From Streptomyces sp. WZ-12 (GTDB taxonomy: Bacteria; Actinomycetota; Actinomycetes; Streptomycetales; Streptomycetaceae), in assembly GCF_028898845.1 (NCBI RefSeq), contig NZ_CP118574.1, forward strand, positions 3,968,001 through 4,032,000: a stretch of DNA of 64,000 nucleotides, written 5' to 3'. The translations under genes were made by a program, and so were the position numbers. The notes beneath the pieces were generated by a model. The model was not told the origin of the DNA. It did no database searches and saw only the letters and a program-made list of their open reading frames with translations. Of this stretch, positions 61,521-64,000 are shown piece by piece; position 1 is the first letter of the stretch; every line of letters starts with the position of its first letter.

Positions 61521-63107
61521 GTGAAGCGGCGCACACTCCTGATGGCCGGCGGCGGACTCACGACCGCCTCGCTCGCCTGGACCACCGGCTGCGACGGGCC
61601 CGGCGGCGCCTTCGCCGCGGCCTCCTCCGGCGGCGCGGCCGGCGGCACCGTCAACACCGCGGCCGCCGCCAAGTCCCCCACCACACAGGCCGCTTGGAGC
61701 GCACTCGGCAAGGGCCTGGACGGCGACCTGATACGCGCCTCCGACGCCTCCTACGCCACCGCCCGACGCCTCTACAACACCCGCTTCGACGCCCTCAAGC
61801 CGTCCGCCGTCGCCTACGTCAAGCACCCCGGCGACATCGCGGAGTGCCTGGCCTTCGCCCGCCGCTACGACACCCCCGTGGCCATCCGCAGCGGCGGCCA
61901 CTCCTACGCGGGCTTCTCCAGCGGCAACGGCAAGCTCATCATCGACGTCTCGGCGCTCAACAAGGTCGGCGCGCCCTCCGGCGGCACCACCCGGATCGGC
62001 GCCGGCGCCAAGCTCATCGACGTCTACGAGGGCCTGGGCGCGCACGGCGTGACGATACCCGGCGGCTCCTGCCCCACCGTCGGCATATCCGGCCTGACCC
62101 TCGGCGGCGGCCACGGCGTGGTCTCCCGCGCGTACGGGCTGACCTGCGACAGCCTCGTCGGCGCCACCGTCGTCACCGCCGACGGCAAGACCGTCGACTG
62201 CGACGCCGGCCACCACCCCGACCTCTTCTGGGCGCTGCGCGGGGCCGGCAACGGCAACTTCGGCGTGGTCACCGAACTGCGCTTCCGCACCCACCCGGCG
62301 CCCCGCGCGGTGATGGCGTACATGACCTGGCCGTGGGCCAAGGCCGCGGCGGTGCTGGGCTCTTGGCAGAAGTGGGGCCCGGACCAGGCCGACGAGATAT
62401 GGTCCACCGCCCACTTCGACGCCCGGCCGGGCGGCACCCCGGGCGTCTCCGTCGCGGCCTTCTCCCTGGGCAGCCACCGCGACCTCCAGAACGCCGTGGA
62501 CAAGCTGGCCGACCAGCCCGGCGGCCCCGGCCCGGCCAGCCGCGTCAGCCTCACCCCGATCGGCTACCTGGAGGCGATGGAGGCGTACGCGGGCTGCTCG
62601 AAGAAGTCCAACGCCCAGTGCCACATGCCGGGCACGCTCCCCGGCCACAGCGGCGCCGGCACCCTGGGCCGGGAGACCTACGCCGCCCGCTCGCACTTCT
62701 TCGACCGCTCGCTGTCCGCGGCCGGCATCCAGACCCTGCTCTCCCAAATAGAGGCCGGCGGCCGCAAGGGCGTCGCCGGCAACGTCGCGCTCACCGCGCT
62801 GGGCGGCGCCATCAACCGCGTGGGCACCGGCGACACCGCCTTCGTCCACCGCCGCTCCCGCTTCCTCGCCCAGTACCTGACGTCCTGGTCGGCCACCGGC
62901 ACCGGCGCCGCCGGCACCGCCTGGCTCAACGGCTTCCACGCCGCGATGCACCGGCACTCCTCGGGCGCCGCCTACCAGAACTACACCGACGCCGCCCTGA
63001 CCGACTGGAAGTCCGCCTACTACGGGACGGCCGCCACCCGGCTCGACAAGGTCAAGCAGACCTACGACCCGCAGCGGCTGTTCAGCACCTTCGCGCAGGC
63101 CCTCTGA
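61521..63107 (+). CDS. Exported FAD-linked oxidase (berberine-bridge/BBE type)
   Basis: The 528-residue oxidoreductase begins KRRTLLMAGGG with a twin-Arg-like signal and a TTGC lipobox-like end. The PP-loop FAD domain shows IRSGGHSYAGFS, whose His forms the 8-alpha-histidyl-FAD bond. GGSCPTVGISGLTLGGGHG supplies the Cys for 6-S-cysteinyl linkage, so FAD is probably bicovalent as in carbohydrate or alkaloid oxidases. It ends in a BBE C-terminus (YYGTAATRLDKVKQTYDPQRLF). AAGGGGG precedes the GTG. Confidence 0.9.
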   Translation: MKRRTLLMAGGGLTTASLAWTTGCDGPGGAFAAASSGGAAGGTVNTAAAAKSPTTQAAWSALGKGLDGDLIRASDASYATARRLYNTRFDALKPSAVAYVKHPGDIAECLAFARRYDTPVAIRSGGHSYAGFSSGNGKLIIDVSALNKVGAPSGGTTRIGAGAKLIDVYEGLGAHGVTIPGGSCPTVGISGLTLGGGHGVVSRAYGLTCDSLVGATVVTADGKTVDCDAGHHPDLFWALRGAGNGNFGVVTELRFRTHPAPRAVMAYMTWPWAKAAAVLGSWQKWGPDQADEIWSTAHFDARPGGTPGVSVAAFSLGSHRDLQNAVDKLADQPGGPGPASRVSLTPIGYLEAMEAYAGCSKKSNAQCHMPGTLPGHSGAGTLGRETYAARSHFFDRSLSAAGIQTLLSQIEAGGRKGVAGNVALTALGGAINRVGTGDTAFVHRRSRFLAQYLTSWSATGTGAAGTAWLNGFHAAMHRHSSGAAYQNYTDAALTDWKSAYYGTAATRLDKVKQTYDPQRLFSTFAQAL

Positions 63108-63130
63108 GCGCCCCGCCCGCCCGAGAACGC

Positions 63131-63167
63131 CGAGGGCCCGGCCCCCGCTCCAGGGGCCGGGCCCTCG
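63131..63167. terminator. Bidirectional hairpin between oxidase and PAP2 genes
   Basis: CGAGGGCCCGGCCCC and GGGGCCGGGCCCTCG are perfectly complementary over 15 bp with a 7-nt loop, 23 bp after the oxidase stop and 31 bp beyond the PAP2 stop. Confidence 0.85.
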
Positions 63168-63198
63168 CGCCGCGTTCCGTCGGTGCCGTCGGTCGCCG

Positions 63199-63930
63199 TC
63201 AGGCCGCCAGGTCCTTGTCCCGCTCGTCGTGGCGGTGCAGCGCCGGCTCGGCGCTGACCACCGGAGCCGGCCCGGACTCCGCGCCGCGCCCGTCCGCGGC
63301 CGGCTCCGCCGTCACTCCCCGCGCCCGCACCAGCCACCGCAGCGGGGAGCGCTCCACCGCCGTCATCAGCGGCACCAACAGCGCCTGCGCGAGCGGCGCC
63401 AGCAGCAGCGCGACGGCCGTGCCGAGGGCGAACCCGCCGATCACGTCGGTCGGGTAGTGGACGCCCAGGTAGACCCGGCAGAAGCCCTCCAGCAGCGCCA
63501 GCCCGATGCCGATCAGCCCGAAGCGGCGGTGTGCGACGAACAGGCCGACGCCGACGGCCATGGTGAGCGTGGCGTGGTCGCTGACGAACGAGAAGTCGCT
63601 CTTGCCCGGGACCAACACCGCAAGGCCGGCATGGTCCTTGAACGGCCGCGGCCGCTCGACGAAGCCGCGGATCGGGACGTTGGCCAGCAGCGCCAGCCCG
63701 GCGGCCAGCGGCGCCCACACCAACCCGGCGATCGCGGCCAGCCCTTCGGGCTTGCGGCGGGCGGACCACCAGGCGAGCAGACACAGCACCCCGAGGGCGG
63801 CGATCAGGCCGTACTCACCGATGAACTCCATCGCGCGGTTCACCCCTTGCGGGGCGTGCTTCGCGAGGCCGTTGATGCCGTCGAGCACGTCGACATCGGG
63901 GTTGGGCCCCTCGAATGCGAGTCCAGCCAT
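63199..63930 (-). CDS. PAP2-family phosphatase
   Basis: The 243-residue protein has about five TM helices and the acid-phosphatase motifs VERPRPF (C1-like), FSFVSDHATLTMA (C2, SDH in place of SGH) and CRVYLGVHYPTDVIGG (C3, His and Asp). Such membrane phosphatases act on undecaprenyl diphosphate or lipid phosphates. A hydrophilic tail of about 45 residues follows. AAGGGG precedes the ATG. Confidence 0.9.
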   Translation of the reverse strand: MAGLAFEGPNPDVDVLDGINGLAKHAPQGVNRAMEFIGEYGLIAALGVLCLLAWWSARRKPEGLAAIAGLVWAPLAAGLALLANVPIRGFVERPRPFKDHAGLAVLVPGKSDFSFVSDHATLTMAVGVGLFVAHRRFGLIGIGLALLEGFCRVYLGVHYPTDVIGGFALGTAVALLLAPLAQALLVPLMTAVERSPLRWLVRARGVTAEPAADGRGAESGPAPVVSAEPALHRHDERDKDLAA

Positions 63931-64000
63931 CTGCCGTGGCCCCTTATCTTCCGCGCGCGCGTGCGCCGCCTACGTGCTACCAACCCCCGTTGCCGATCTG

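Overview
The window is chromosomal DNA of a streptomycete or close actinobacterial relative. GC content is very high with strong third-position GC bias, GTG starts are common, and many gene pairs overlap by ATGA or GTGA. The gene set is typically streptomycete: mycothiol synthesis (mshD), the OmpR-type nitrogen regulator GlnR, the nickel regulator Nur, the c-di-GMP-binding anti-sigma factor RsiG, and an XRE/DUF397 pair. About 65 protein genes are supported. I saw no rRNA, tRNA or CRISPR array.

Left third (1-26 kb). A partial acetyltransferase and mshD precede a secreted 5'-nucleotidase with a candidate PHO box. A small ESX/WXG100-type cluster follows (EspC-like protein, WXG-domain protein, small membrane protein), then an XRE/DUF397 pair, two small Cys-bearing proteins and an NmrA-type oxidoreductase. 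Next come a DUF2993 protein, an MprAB-like two-component system beside an HtrA-type protease, a LacI-family repressor and glnR. An alpha/beta hydrolase, a heterodimeric ABC exporter with one degenerate ATPase half, MoaD, two membrane or lipid-related proteins, and a sulfur block complete it. The sulfur block has a Cys-containing leader peptide, thiosulfate sulfurtransferase and DUF1416; DUF3099, DsrE and nitrobindin genes follow.

Middle (26-42.6 kb). A cobalamin riboswitch precedes a BtuCDF-type uptake operon; nur and ygfZ follow. A 33-bp degenerate repeat array fills the convergent gap before dtd. Then come rsiG, asparaginase, an ankyrin protein and several regulator/enzyme pairs whose operators are visible: a SoxR-like box, a TetR palindrome, a MerR-type 19-bp-spacer promoter and a tandem direct repeat. 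A PrmC-like methyltransferase, a mycothiol-dependent-type protein and an SDR close the section.

Transposon (42,817-47,819). This is a boundary-complete 5,003-bp Tn7-like element: tnsA, tnsB, tnsC/tniB and tniQ, with imperfect 24-bp terminal inverted repeats, internal TnsB-type repeats and a 5-bp target duplication TCGAC. It carries no cargo and no CRISPR-Cas parts. Its tniQ frame is cut by one in-frame TAA, beyond which coding-like sequence continues.

Right part (47.9-64 kb). An HTH regulator, an HBHA-like protein, DUF2516, a receiver-PP2C phosphatase and an NlpC/P60 hydrolase come first. The phosphate region follows: a PHO box and pstSCAB, with convergent pit and DUF47/PhoU-like genes. A CsoR-type copper sensor with its operator, a lipoprotein, small conserved genes, a bicovalent-type FAD oxidase and a PAP2 phosphatase end the window. 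Phosphate supply (pst, pit, nucleotidase), nitrogen control (glnR), metals (nur, csoR, the B12 operon) and sulfur are thus grouped together. Most mobile-DNA evidence lies in the one transposon.
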